NCBI GenBank assembly: GCA_024516035.1
Contig: JAMCCL010000142.1
Coordinates: 1 to 64,000 of the forward strand
DNA from: Bactericera cockerelli
Lineage: Eukaryota; Arthropoda; Insecta; Hemiptera; Triozidae
Length of the DNA stretch: 64,000 nucleotides
Reading direction: 5' to 3'
In this document: piece by piece, positions 1 through 10,479 of the stretch
How the letters are laid out: the number at the start of each line of letters is the position of its first letter
Position numbering within the stretch: position 1 is the first letter of the stretch
Notes under the pieces: model-generated
The model's input: only the letters and a program-made list of their open reading frames with translations
Databases searched by the model: none
What the model was told of the DNA's origin: nothing
Translations under genes and position numbers: made by a program

Positions 1-417
1 AAAAAAAAAAGGAAAACTTTTAATTTTAAGCTGATTGAATCATTCTCGAAAATCTACCACTTGGTTTTTTTAGTCAATATTTTCAGGTTAAGGAGAACTT
101 TTATGCATTACGAGTGTGCACACGATTGGCTATGAGCGTGTTTTAAGTTGTGTTCACAGGCGCAACTATTCAAAAGGATATTGCAGTTGGAAGTCTGATT
201 TACGATACTTAACTAATCTTTATCTTTATCTTAGGTCTTCTCTTATCTTGGTTGCAATCCCATTTCTAATTTGGCCCTTAGATCCCCCACTGGCCCTAAC
301 TTTATAATCCAATATCTTTCTCCTATTACATTGTTCCTGCAGGAAGCAAGCCCTACGCAGCGTGGGAGGGAGGGGTTTTACGTTTGAATTTTTCAAGTTT
401 TTCAAAAACACAAAATT

Positions 418-495
418 CCTGCCCCGCTGGGAATCGAACCCAGGTCACCATGCGTACAATGCCTAGCGCGCTAACTCACTCTGCCACGGTGACTA
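418..495 (-). repeat. tRNA-derived SINE head (family A)
   Basis: On the minus strand there is an A-box-like TGGCAGAGTGAGTTAGCG and a B-box GGGTTCGATTCC spaced as in a tRNA gene. The acceptor arms do not pair as in a functional tRNA. The same head recurs at 42110-42205, and its body recurs at 6125-6270, 46025-46217 and 52365-52590, so this is a dispersed SINE rather than a tRNA gene. Here only the head is clear. Confidence 0.7.
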
Positions 496-1121
496 CTGGT
501 ATGATCACGCAGTTGAAAGCGATGTTAAATTTTTGTTTAAAAGAACGCTTGCATACGAGTCTGCAACCATGTCGACATTTTCATCTTTACTATTCAAGGT
601 CCAAAACCCAACTGACCAAATTTCGTATTGTGCGCATGACACACACTTTCCCTCTTCTCTTAGGGTTGCAATATCGAAACGAAAATATCGATATTACGTA
701 TATCGATAATATCGAAACCATAATATCGATATCCGATATTAGAAGACTTCTCTCCCTTTACAATTCGATATTTCGTTACATAATATCGTTACATAATATC
801 GTTACACAATATCGTTACATAAGTTCGTTACATAATTTTGGTTATGTGCCAGAGCAAAGACATGAAAATGTCAAAAAAAAAAAATGCCCCAGGCTGGTTT
901 TGAACCTAGGGTCTAGGATCAAGGCATATCAATCAAGTGCTTTACAGACCACCGAGTTTGACTTCTGTTTAATTTTCTACTGTGGGTACCTACTTGTAGA
1001 TTTACAAAAGGATTACTCAAGAGTTCATTACGCGGATAATTACGGCAGTCGTAAAACTGTATCATCATTTGTGTGTATATTTATGACGGGTGGCTACATC
1101 TTTGTTGTTTCCGAACATGAC
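496..1121. other. no gene; short 13-bp tandem repeat at 774-838
   Basis: No supported gene. From about 660 the DNA is rich in ATATCG words, and at 774-838 a 13-bp unit (CGTTACATAATAT) is repeated five times with small changes. A tRNA-like B-box on the minus strand (GGTTTTGAACC, near 895-905) hints at another decayed SINE. The long plus-strand open frame across this stretch crosses SINE and simple repeat and is not a gene. Confidence 0.5.
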
Positions 1122-1159
1122 CTCAGTAGCTTGGTCGATAAGGTGGCGGACTCGTAACC

Positions 1160-1591
1160 TTATCGCGGTTACGAGTCCGCGCTAGTCTAGTAATTCAGGT
1201 AGCTTAGGGTTGGTTCGAATCCCACCCAGTTTATGAAATTTCCTCATTAATTTGAGTTAGTGACCACATAATAATAAGACTCTGAAGGTTGGGTGGTAGG
1301 AAATGCTAACACGTATGAGACGGCGTGCCCACCGGTGGGTCACGTTTTTTTTTCTCATCTATTTCCCTTGTAACGTGACCCACCGGTGGGCACAGATAAT
1401 GCTATTATTAATATATTTTTGTACTCGCCCGTCCCAATTTTTTTGTTGTTGTTGTCATATTTGGAACACATACCCTAATTTGAAGGCGTCCCAGCGTACA
1501 AACTATAGAAAATAGGACCTGTCTCATACGTGTTAAGCATTAACCTCGTCTGGTGGTTACCTTCCTCTAAAGAGTGTCATAATTATTATTA
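1160..1591 (+). repeat. tRNA-derived SINE (family B) nested in family D
   Basis: The body matches 3134-3326: shared words include TAGTCTAGTAATTCAGGTAG, CCCACCCAG, TTCCTCATT and TGGTGGTTACCTTC. TAACC occurs at both junctions (1155-1159 and 1592-1596) and is the likely target duplication. The 3' end is ATT-rich. The first 30 bases carry an unusual inverted copy of the flank: GGACTCGTAACC at 1148-1159 and GGTTACGAGTCC downstream. Confidence 0.75.
1309..1533. mobile_element. Small TA-flanked MITE nested in SINE B
   Basis: The ends are a perfect 13-bp inverted repeat ACACGTATGAGAC, with TA at 1307-1308 and 1534-1535. It interrupts the SINE word that reads AAATGCTTTGAGCATTAAC in the uninterrupted copy near 3272-3290. 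Inside is a second, perfect 21-bp inverted repeat at 1325-1345 and 1373-1393, around CCACCGGTGG. No coding capacity. TA flanks suggest a Tc1/mariner-type MITE, but that is inference. Confidence 0.65.
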
Positions 1592-1700
1592 TAACCGGGA
1601 GATTGGTGGTTCGAGTCCCAAGTTCAGCGAGGATTTGGTAAAACGAGTTTGAGTAATTGTGACATCACATATGATAACAGATCTACTTCTTGCTATCATG

Positions 1701-2282
1701 ACAGTGCACGAAACCTGGAGGCAAAGCTCGACCAGGTTGCAAATATTATTATCATAAATAAAATAAATTTAACTAAAATATCCCTCAAGATTTTCAGGTG
1801 TTTTTTTCTAGAGGAAGTGATCTGTCCATACCAGCGGAATATCTGTCTTTTCTAAACTGATTTTAATAGGAGGGCCTTTAGGAAGTGAATATTCTGGGGG
1901 GGAGGGGTGGTGGGTATATGTATCTATTTCACAATGATGGGCAGTCTAACCAGATTGAGCAGTATTGTTATAATATAGGTAGATAAATTATGTATACGAC
2001 TATACGTATCTGTAGTTTTATTTACATTATCCATACTAACAATTAGCGGGCATTAAAAGGTAGCCATTGGAAAAGCAATTAGGTTTATGAGTAGGTTTTA
2101 TTATTAGGTAGGTAAGGATTCTGTTCAAATTAGTAGCTAGCTAGGCATTTTATTACCATGAGTTTCATATGCATTTCAATATGCAATATGCAGTTTGAAT
2201 TATGCAGAAACAATGCAATAATTACAATTTCTGGACTTCTGACAATTCTGGTTCTTGATTGACAGATAAAAAAATTCAAATA
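1701..2282. other. no gene seen
   Basis: AT-rich sequence with short TAGGTAGG words. I see no coding, RNA or terminal-repeat signal. Confidence 0.5.
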
Positions 2283-2360
2283 AAAGAGATTTACCGTGAC
2301 CAAGTGGGTAGCCCACGCGGCTTGGACGCAGGTGACCTGGGTTCAATCTCCGGCTGGGTA
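2283..2360 (+). repeat. tRNA-like SINE head
   Basis: GTGACCAAGTGGGTAGC resembles an A-box and GGGTTCAATCTCC a B-box. A similar minus-strand sequence lies at 52195-52258. No acceptor-stem pairing is visible, so a SINE head is preferred over a tRNA gene. Confidence 0.5.
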
Positions 2361-2489
2361 CAAACTTTTCTACTCTGTTCTTTGGATATAAGGACGACAA
2401 ATACCTCGGGTTTTTCAAAGTCACTTAACCTTACTAACAGATATCGAAACTTCATTTTTTATTATTCACATAAAAAAAAAAAATCCCGA

Positions 2490-2610
2490 CCCAATCAGGC
2501 TGGGTGAGGTTTGAAAAGCTGGTTTGTGAGTTTCCAACGAATGGATGATTAAACCCACGTCGCAGTACGACCATGCAGTTGTAACCAACATTAAAACAAA
2601 ATAAGGAAAG
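2490..2610 (+). repeat. Tail of a 5S-rRNA-derived SINE
   Basis: CAGGCTGGGTGAGGTT, TTTGTGAGTTTCCAACGAAT and ACCATGCAGTTG match the 3' parts of the 5S SINEs at 5765-6015 and 29608-29875. The 5S head is missing. Confidence 0.6.
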
Positions 2611-3110
2611 TAAAAACTCGAAAGAAAAACTGAAAAGTTTAAGGAAAAATAATTCTTTAAAAAATATTAGTGAATTTCTTTTGGACATTTATTTCAATAG
2701 TCTTGAAACGGGCCCTGGCTACAACCTTGCATTTTATTTATTTCCACAATACTTCTTGGTCTTCTTCCCTTCTTTTTCTTTTTCAAAGTGACAAAAAACT
2801 AAAGCAAATAATTATTCGAGAAATTAAACACATTGCCAAATCCGCTGGACATAGCTCTCTCATTAATCCTTGTCAGGTCCCCGAGATATCTGTGCTATAT
2901 ATCTGTGATGTTTCCACAGAAAATAAGACAGAAATAAATAATTATATAACGTGTCATAATATTATCATAAGCGATATATCTGTGATGTTTTAACAGACAA
3001 AAAAAAACAAGAGAATATGCTTAATTATTACAACAATATTTTGACATCTCCTGTTTTTCTTGGATTAATTTAACAGATGGATAGGTGATTAGCTAATTTA
3101 GCCGCCCACA

Positions 3111-3430
3111 GACCTCAGCGCCTTGATTATTAGGGTAGCCAACGCGTTAGTGATTAAGGCGTTAGTCTAGTAATCCAGGTAGCGTAGGGTTCTATTGGTT
3201 CGACTCCCACCCAGTGCATAAATTTTTCCTCATTTATTTGAGTTCGTGACTCAGAGGGTTAGGTGGTGGAAAATGCTTTGAGCATTAACTTCACCTGGTG
3301 GTTACCTTCTACTAAAGAGAATTGGTATTATTAGATGTTATATTGGTCGAAAGTTCAGCACATGTGGTGTTAAATTTTATCCAGGCGAGTTTTGTAATTG
3401 TGACACTGACTTGTTCTTGTGAGTGAGGAA
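3111..3430 (+). repeat. Family D SINE holding a second nested family B SINE
   Basis: The outer element starts GACCTCAGCGCC and resumes at 3335 with a B-box-like ATTGGTCGAAAGTTCAG and the body GTAATTGTGACA. Family B occupies 3134-3326, flanked by an 8-bp direct repeat ATTATTAG (3126-3133 and 3327-3334). This is the second B-in-D nesting in 3.5 kb. The junction lies at a different place in the D head from the copy at 1160. Confidence 0.75.
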
Positions 3431-3484
3431 AAAATCTTTAAAATAACAACAACAATAACAATATTGCCTTATTTTTACTGCCCG

Positions 3485-3660
3485 ATTGGGACTATTAAAA
3501 TCCCATTATTCCAGGAGTAAGCCCGAGACATATTATTATGTGGTAAAAATCCCGAATGGGAGGATGAGTTGTGATGTCCGGCTGGGTTTCGAACCGGCGA
3601 CTTCTGGAATCTTTGGATTAACAGAGTGCCGCCTTTACCACTGAGCCACCGGGACAGACA
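3485..3660 (-). repeat. tRNA-derived SINE (family E)
   Basis: On the minus strand GTCCCGGTGGCTCAGTGGTA is an A-box region and GGTTTCGAAACC-like sequence a B-box. The body includes CCCATTCGGGATTTT and ends near a run of related words. A degraded relative, missing most of the head, lies at 29985-30095. Confidence 0.6.
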
Positions 3661-4090
3661 TTAAGTCGAACATCGATAAAATGATAGGGAAACTTGAGAG
3701 ACTGAATTTTATTTTCCTTTTATTTCCAGGTTTCTAACTAATTAATAATTATGCATAATAATATTCATTTTTTGAGACTACATAGTCTCTCTAAGCTCTA
3801 TGTGGGTACCTGGTGTTTTTCCTGACAGTTGGAAGGTAAAAACCACATGTGCTGAAATCGGACTTTTTGTCGGCAGTCCTTGTGGATTTTTACAAACTGA
3901 AGATCTTAGCAGGTTGGCCTAATAGTTTTCTGAAAATAGACTTATGGTGTCTTTAATTTGGGGAATTTTATTTTTTATCAATGCGATCCATTTCTCTATC
4001 TCTATCTTCTCATTGAAATAATGGATGAACTATGTTTTCGGCATATCTCGAGATAAACTCTTTCTTACTGGTCGCCCGAAACACACAACA
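3661..4090. other. no gene seen
   Basis: No supported feature; ordinary AT-rich intergenic sequence. Confidence 0.4.
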
Positions 4091-4245
4091 ATAAAAGATT
4101 GAGGACAAAATTAGAGAAGAAAAATACTACCCATTTTTGGACGAAAAAAGTAAACTTTTTAAAAATCGTCAGTTATTAAATTGCTAATTGTTTCCCCTCA
4201 TATTTTATTTATTTTTCTTCTCTAATTTTGTCCTCAATCTTTTAT
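4091..4245. repeat. Perfect 36-bp inverted repeat (hairpin)
   Basis: The left arm 4091-4126 (starting ATAAAAGATTGAGGAC) is the exact reverse complement of the right arm 4210-4245. The spacer is 83 bp and AT-rich. This could be a small foldback transposon or a hairpin-RNA locus. Confidence 0.8.
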
Positions 4246-4809
4246 TTAATTTTTTCCACTTATTTTATTCTTTCCATTCTACAAATTACTTACGCTGAAC
4301 CTGGCAAGTGACTTTCAAGTAACTCCGGGTTATTATTTATGTCCGAAATAATTGTTCTGACATCTGATCAAGATTAAACAAAAAACCTGAAACGCAACTA
4401 TTCCGGCCAGTGTTGATTTGGTGATCAGTGGCGGCTCGTGTTACTGTATCTGGGCGTACTGCTACATTAAATTATGGTCAAATTTAAATTATAGTATGAA
4501 ACTCGTGATTTACAGTATAGACTGAACATAACCTGAAATAAAAACACAATTATCTGCATTCTTCATGAAGAGTTAGCAAAACGGTATCCTAATTTATAAA
4601 AACCTTTACATATTTTTTTTTTTAAAGATGAGTGTTTAACTGCCGTTTTTATTTCGTAGCCATGAAACAGTAGACGCTTGTGGTCTGTGTTGTAGTCTGC
4701 CCATCCCGTAGTATGCCTCCCCTCTGATGGACGAGAAGTGACACAATACTTCCCAATTAGGTGCTGGGTCAACACGAGCGCACCGGAAGGTATCCCTTAC
4801 AAACAATTG

Positions 4810-4912
4810 TATCCAAATTAAGAATACAAATTTTTGTCGGCGCGGGGTTCGAACCCGGGATCTTCCGTATAGCAAGCAAGTGCTTAACCACTGAGCTAAT
4901 CGCGCGCTTATT
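4810..4912 (-). repeat. tRNA-like SINE head (family F)
   Basis: Minus strand: GCGCGATTAGCTCAGTGGTT (A-box) and GGGTTCGAACCCCG (B-box) at tRNA spacing. The 5' GCGCGAT does not pair with the 3' GCCGACA, so it is not a working tRNA. The same head sits inside both copies of the 2.2-kb mariner-like element, at 36279-36347 and 63194-63258. Confidence 0.7.
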
Positions 4913-5764
4913 AGCTAACCAAATCCCAAAGCCCCCCTAAAGTAATGTATCTTACGGTTCTGGGCGCACTTATTTGAATGTGGTGGGGAGAGGAGAATTT
5001 CAGTGGGTATGTTAAACCGCTAAAACTATTGCAACTTATCTCCTCTCTGGAAATAAAAATCACCCAACACCTCTCTCTCCCCAGGGTAAGGTCGCCACTG
5101 GCTCTCTGTCAAGACTCTGGTGAATACATTATCCGACATCATCGTACATTTTTCGAGAGAAAAAAAATTCAGAAATTAATTTCAGTCCTCAAGATCTAAT
5201 CAAAAAATTAAGAAAGGGCAGCACTCAACCGTTAGTAATTTCGTGCAATTTATGGACTGCATATCTCGTAAACAAGTTCGTTCAAACAAGTCCCAATAGA
5301 AAGAGTCCTTGGTTATTACAACTTGGTGTCAAATCTTCAAATCACTCTTGGTCATTTCATTCAGCAGTAATTTCAATAACTGTTCTTGAGAAGTTCACAA
5401 TAAAACTTCAAGTTTATTTACTTACAATGTTCATAATGACACAGGAACTCCGGTCACTACTTCGCAAGACTTTAATTTCACATTCAAGTATGAGATAATT
5501 TCATGTATGGCGTAATTTTAGGCATAATTTAATATTTGAGTACTCATACGACCAGATGTACAGTTACTATTGCTATGAAGCACTTATTATTTTTAAATAA
5601 AAATATTAATAACTAAGTAGAAGTACTCTTATGATGGATTATAGGTACTGGTAGAAATGACGGGGTCTTCATGATATTATGCATGGAATTAGTTCATAAA
5701 ATAATATTATTATCTTTGTACAAATAAGAATATTCATATTTAGTGGTGAAACAAGGGGAAATTT
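4913..5764. other. no gene seen
   Basis: I see no coding, RNA or repeat structure I can name. It is AT-rich towards 5500-5760. Confidence 0.4.
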
Positions 5765-6015
5765 TCTGTAAGCCATCATTGATGGCAAGTTGAATACACC
5801 AGTTTTCATTCAGTCACTAAAGTTGAGCAACGCCCAGCAAGACTAAGACTTGGATGGGTGACCATTCCATTTCGGATCCTCCTGATGCTGGCTTCTCCCG
5901 CCTAGCCTTAGGTTGGGTGAGGATAATTATAGTAGCTGGTTCATAAGTTTCCAGCGAATGGAGGGTAAAACCCCCCTCATAATTTTTTGTCCATGCAATT
6001 GAAAGCGTCATGAAC
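5765..6015 (+). repeat. 5S-rRNA-derived SINE
   Basis: The head carries the 5S core: TACACCAGTTTTC, then TGAGCAACGCCCAGCAAGAC and ACTTGGATGGGTGACCA, equivalent to the internal promoter and loop regions of 5S rRNA. It is followed by a non-5S body with GATGCTGGC, TTGGGTGAGG and TTTCCAGCGAATGGAGGG. 5S identity stops after GGTGACC, so this is a SINE3-like element and not an rRNA gene. Relatives: 29608, 55963, 57000, 58245 and 58405. Confidence 0.85.
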
Positions 6016-6124
6016 CCCCTCCCTCAAAAAAGATTTTTTATTGGAGCACAGCATTACCAGGAGCTTCCCTAAAAATAATTGTAAATTCTCATTTCTTAAT
6101 TCTTTACAATTTCTTTATAGTCTG

Positions 6125-6270
6125 GTAGAACTGACACAGGTCGTTACTCATACAATTTACTACTCATTTTTCCTCATGAAGTATGAGTGAAGCTGGTAAA
6201 ATCCAAAGTACAGAGCAGAAAAAGCTCCAACTCTGCCGGAGTTTGAACCCGTGACACTTGCGTATAATCT
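6125..6270 (-). repeat. tRNA-derived SINE (family A), degraded head
   Basis: The body words GTCGTTACTCATACA, CATTTTTCCTCA and GTACAGAGCAGAAAA match 42035-42205. The B-box is decayed (GGAGTTTGAACCCG on the plus strand) and the A-box is not clear. Confidence 0.6.
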
Positions 6271-7259
6271 GTTTTTAATGAATAGGTATCTTATATTATG
6301 ATAAACTAATATGTAGCTTATGTACTAAAACTAAAACTAGAAATATTCTTTGTGTACCTAGAAAATGAATGATAATTATAGTTGTACCCCTGCACGCATA
6401 GGGGGATTGCGTGTATCAGGTCTAGTCCACTTAACGAGGAACTTAAACTTTATTGATCCATTGCTACAGGTCCCCTGACCTCTAGAGGTGGCCCCCGGCT
6501 ATATTAAGGCAGGGAAATAGAAAGAAACTCAGTACAGTATTATTATTTGATTTTTGTTTTTCTCTCTCAGGAAGGTTGAAGAAAAATCTTTCAAACATAC
6601 CCAGGTTTCCAGGTTACCACCTATCTAACTTGGTGTTTGCATGGGATTTCCACACACTAAAATAAACCAACTTTCCTGAGAGCTGAACGGTATGGTTCCT
6701 GGAACCAAATTGTTTCATTGCTTCAAGAAATAATTCTTTGTCGCCATTTAAATTTTTGGGGAACATTATGACATTAAGTCAACAGGATCAAAAAGCATCT
6801 AAAACATAATACGGTCGAACCTTAATATGATCGAATTATTTTTCTATTATAGCTACATAATCACTTTAATGTTTCTCTTATGAAGAGGTTATTTCCCTTT
6901 TTAGAGAAGTAAAATTGACATGGAAGTCGTTCTCATATATCCAGGTTTCTTGTATATTCAGTTCTCTGAAATCCAGGTTTCTCATAAATCCATGTTTGAA
7001 TGTACCACATTAGCGAGGCAGGACAAATTAATGTGTACATGCATAACTTCTAAATTTCAGTCCTCCTTCTGGAAAAGATCCTGGTCCAAAGTGAGACAGA
7101 TATCTCTCGCAAATCCCACACCCCTGCAATTCTTGAGCATGTCCTGGACCCGATTCCTGATCCCATTGATTATGCATTGATTTATTTACACGAGGAAATT
7201 ATCCCGCGAGATTATTCTGTGAGATTTATTCTCCTACAAATGAGAGGAACACTTACTTT
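6271..7259. other. no gene seen
   Basis: No supported gene. The small open frame at 6920-7180 has no recognisable motif. Confidence 0.4.
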
Positions 7260-7288
7260 ACTTTACGAGTCCGGGCCATCAATTGCCT

Positions 7289-9049
7289 TCATATAGTTTC
7301 TTGCCAATAACGAGCGACTTCTACTGCCTGGTTGTTGGCTTCTAGGAGATCTTGTGTGTTGCATTTTGTTGGGAGTTTTGGACAGACCAGGAGATGTTGC
7401 ATGGTTTGGATGGAGCCACATTCACATTTGTCATCTTCTGATAGTTTCCATTTCAACATATTTAGTTTACACCTACCTACTCCTGTTCTCAGTCTATTAA
7501 TGGTTTTCCATGTAGGGTATGGTAGATTTTCACCCTTTGATATTTTTTCTTGCAGTTCGAAATCGGAGATAGGGACTTTTTGCTTCCACAGGTCTATTCT
7601 ACGAGCTTCAGGTGTTGTTGGGATTTCTTGTGTGGATGCCATGAAACTTTTTCTTGACTTTAGTCTTCTGGGCTGTGGTTCATACTGGTGTAATGTATGT
7701 CTTGTATCATTGATTTGTTTTCCTCTTTCAGTCTCTGCAGCTACTTGTCGTCGTACGTCAGGCGGGGCTATTCCTACTATGGGGTAGATTTTATGGAGAG
7801 GAGTGGGCTTCATTGTTCCGGTGACGATTCTCACGGCTTCGTTCAGAGAAACATCAACTTGCTTCGCATGAGCCGAGTTTTTCCAAGCTGGTGCGGCATA
7901 TTCTCCAGCAGAGAAACAGAGGGCGAGTGCTGAAGTTCTTAGCACATTCGGATTGGCACCCCACTTTGTACCTGTCAGTTTGCGTATGATGTTATTGCGT
8001 GACATGACTTTACTTTTTGTACCCATGCAGTGCTCCTTGTACGAGAGAGTACGGTCTAATTTGACGCCGAGGTATTTTGGTGTGAAAGAATGTTCCAATA
8101 TTTGACCTTGCCAGTTGATGTTTAATTTCCTCATTGCTTCTCGGTTTTTTAGGTGGAAGGCGCATACCTGAGTCTTTTGAGGATTTGGACGAAGGTGGTT
8201 TGCTTCGTAGTACGTTGTTAATGCTTCAAGTGATGTGGTTAGTTGCTGCTCAACTTCTTGAAAGCTTTTAGCTTGTGCTGCAATCGCAGTGTCATCAGCG
8301 TATCTGAAGTGTCTTGTATCTGTTGTGGTTGGCTGGTCGTTGCTGTACATATTGTACAGAATTGGCGCCAGCACGCTACCTTGGGCCAAACCATTCTTCT
8401 GATTTCTCCACCTGCTATTTCTGTTTTGAAAGGACACGTAAAATCGTCTATTTTTCAGGATGCATGCAATTACTTGTGTGAGAGTGTGATCTTTAGTTTG
8501 CTCATAGATTTTGTAGATTAGACGATTATGATTTATTGTATCGTATGCTGCACTTAAATCTATAAATGCAACACCTGTTACTTGGTTCCTTTCATATCCA
8601 TCTTCGATAAATTGTGTCAGATTTAAAATTTGGCTACAGCAGGATTTGCCTGGGCGGAAACCAGCTTGGTTGGGTGTAAGGATGCTGTCAATGAAATCAG
8701 ATATTCTATTTAAGATTAGACGTTCGAAGATCTTAAATAGATGGCAAAGAAGTGAGATAGGCCTAAAGTTTTTGACATCGTTTGGCTCTTTTCCTGGTTT
8801 TAATAGGGCTACTACGTGGGATTTACGCCACTTCTTTGGTATGTTCATTGATTGCACACAGTTATTCATTAGGTTTAGGGAATATTGTAGAGCTAGAGGA
8901 CCAAAGTTTTTAATTTGCTCTGTGCGTAGATCATCGACGCCGGCTGCTTTGTTTGGCTTCATGTCTTTAATGGCTAAGTTCAATTCTGAAAGGGTAAACG
9001 GTTCTTTCATCATGTTGTTTTCAGATTCCAAGTCTCTGACTATTTTCAG
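7289..9049 (-). pseudogene. LINE ORF2 C-terminal part: reverse transcriptase
   Basis: About 580 residues continue the endonuclease frame after a one-base shift near 9046-9050. Coding-like sequence (KIVRDLE) lies just upstream of the first listed codon, a TTG at 9031. RT motifs are in order: NFRPISLL (89-95), NQAGFRPGKS (121-130), FIDLSAAYD (156-164), GLAQGSVLAPILYN (214-227), the catalytic FRYADDTAI (242-250) and PKYLGVKLDR. A zinc-like motif CECGSIQTMQHLLVC is at about 536-550, as in Jockey-group LINEs. No stop interrupts the RT and the active-site YADD is intact, so the break is probably recent. Product if repaired: target-primed reverse transcriptase. Confidence 0.88.
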
Positions 9050-10257
9050 TTTATTTCTTTTGTGGTGGATGTTTTACCATTTAGTAGCAGTTGATGGGCA
9101 ATCTGATTGCTGGTTATGTTGCATTGGATTGTTGACGATTTGGTTGGATCATTGCTAAGATTTTTTATCAGTTTCCAAGCTTTTCTGCTGTTTTGTTTTA
9201 AGTCCATGTTTGCTAGGAGATCGCACCATTTATCTTTTCTTGAGTCTGATAGAGCATGCATCAGTCTTTCTCCTGCCACGATAGTATCTTCAGAGAAGGG
9301 GTCAGAGTAAAAGAGATCTTGGTATTCTTCTAATAAGGTTTTGGAATTTTCGTTGAGACCTGATACATATTCTGTAGAGCAGCCTCGTGGAATGTGGCGC
9401 CTAGATACTTTTTTTATAGTATCGATAAAAACATCATAAGAGTTGATGGTAGGTTCTAAGTGTTTAATGCTGTCATCTAAGTCTCTAGCAAAAGAATCCC
9501 ATTTGGCTTTCTTGAAGTTGAATCTCCTCTTGAAAGGTTGTAGATCTGCACTGATAATGGCTGTTATTTTACATGAAATACCTCGGTGTTGAGAGTGGGG
9601 GATGTGCTCTTCTACAATTTTCCTGCACTGTTGAAACAAGCTGGCACTTACAAAGATATTGTCAGGATTTGTGCCTCTTCTCCATCTGGCGCTGTTAAAG
9701 GAGCTTGGCAGTTTTGGGTCATGAAGAAGTCTTAATTCGTTTTGATCAATCCAATTCTCTAGTTCTTCGCCGTTCTTATCGGTGCTGTTGTATCCCCAGC
9801 TGGTATTACGGCAGTTGAAATCACCTATTAGTATATGGTGTCTCTTGTTTCTAAAATTAACGGGTTCTGTGAACTGGAAGTCTGTATTTGGCGGTTTATA
9901 AATCGATGTCACTGTGCAATGTTCAAGTTCGATTGTCAAAATTTCGATATTATTTGTTTCAGTTTTTGCAGTAGAAATTATCTTGAGGTTGGGCTTGATA
10001 AATATTGCACTACCATATTTGATATGTGGCCTTTCTATGACTAGATTCATGTTCTTTAACTTTGGTCTATTGCTATGTTCATCTCTATGAGTCTCTTGAA
10101 GAGCTAAAATATCACATTCACTCTTTGTACACATTTCTTCTAATAAATTTTCTTTATTAGATGATAATCCTTCAATATTTACAGATGTTATATACAAGAT
10201 TGGCCTTGAAAAAGGCCTTTTTGTTTGTCCAAAGGACGTCGAGCTCATATGTGGCAT
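9046..10257 (-). pseudogene. LINE ORF2 N-terminal part: AP-type endonuclease
   Basis: A 403-residue frame with the exonuclease-endonuclease-phosphatase fold of APE-type LINE endonucleases, which nick the target to prime reverse transcription. Visible motifs: VNIEGL near residue 27, the catalytic LALQETH with the acidic residue at about 55, GDFN at 145-148 and PDNIFVS at 198-204. HSQHRGI near 221 replaces the usual SDH motif, so the last histidine region is present but varied. The start ATG at 10257 lies just after an AACAAA leader. The frame ends in TGA at 9046-9048, where the RT frame overlaps it in a different register. The end is therefore a frameshift and not a natural stop. The upstream leader is about 60-80 bp, and an ORF1 is absent or lost. 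Confidence 0.85.
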
Positions 10258-10340
10258 TTTGTTGATTGCTCGGTGTTAGAAGTATCAGCCGGCTTAGAGC
10301 CGTTGCCCAGGGTACGCGGGATATGATGATATGATATGAT

Positions 10341-10479
10341 GATGAGAAGAAGTGAACGAACGAATTGAGGTGGCTCTTTTTTTATTCGATCTTAATTTAT
10401 ATTTATAATCGATACTTAATTTACAATCGATACACATTCATTGACTCCTAATAGTAAAAACATTTTATTTCTTTTCATT
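10341..10479. other. no gene; AT-rich spacer
   Basis: AT-rich sequence between the LINE leader and the retroelement fragment at 10480. No feature seen. Confidence 0.4.

Larger units (their letters stand above)
1122..1700 (+). repeat. tRNA-derived SINE (family D) split by a nested SINE and MITE
   Basis: The head starts GACCTCAGTAGCTTGGTCG and stops at 1159. It resumes at 1597 with the B-box GGTTCGAGTCCC and the body TTTGAGTAATTGTGACATCA. The minus-strand copy at 28905-29030 carries the same head, B-box and body without interruption, which shows how this copy looked before insertion. The interruption is family B SINE 1160-1591. Confidence 0.75.
7260..10340 (-). mobile_element. Non-LTR retrotransposon (Jockey/CR1-like LINE), near complete ORF2
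   Basis: The element reads on the minus strand: a GC-rich leader with (ATC)n-like repeats (10260-10340), an endonuclease frame (9046-10257), a reverse-transcriptase frame (7289-9049), then a short 3' region ending near 7250 in AAGT-type repeats. One frameshift splits what should be a single polyprotein. No gag-like ORF1 is seen upstream. I could not find clear target duplications. Clade assignment rests on the AP-endonuclease plus RT layout, the lack of RNase H, and the C-terminal Cys/His motif. Confidence 0.85.

Noticed and set aside
384..1157. 257-residue plus-strand open frame
   Set aside because: It runs across a SINE head, a 13-bp tandem repeat and another SINE start, with no coherent motif.
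4838..4912. Candidate functional tRNA gene
   Set aside because: A and B boxes are good but the acceptor arms do not pair and the head recurs inside other elements; a SINE head fits better. The same reasoning applies to the other tRNA-like heads.
5800..5865. Candidate 5S rRNA gene
   Set aside because: 5S similarity stops after GGTGACC and a SINE body follows; terminator and 3' third of 5S are absent.
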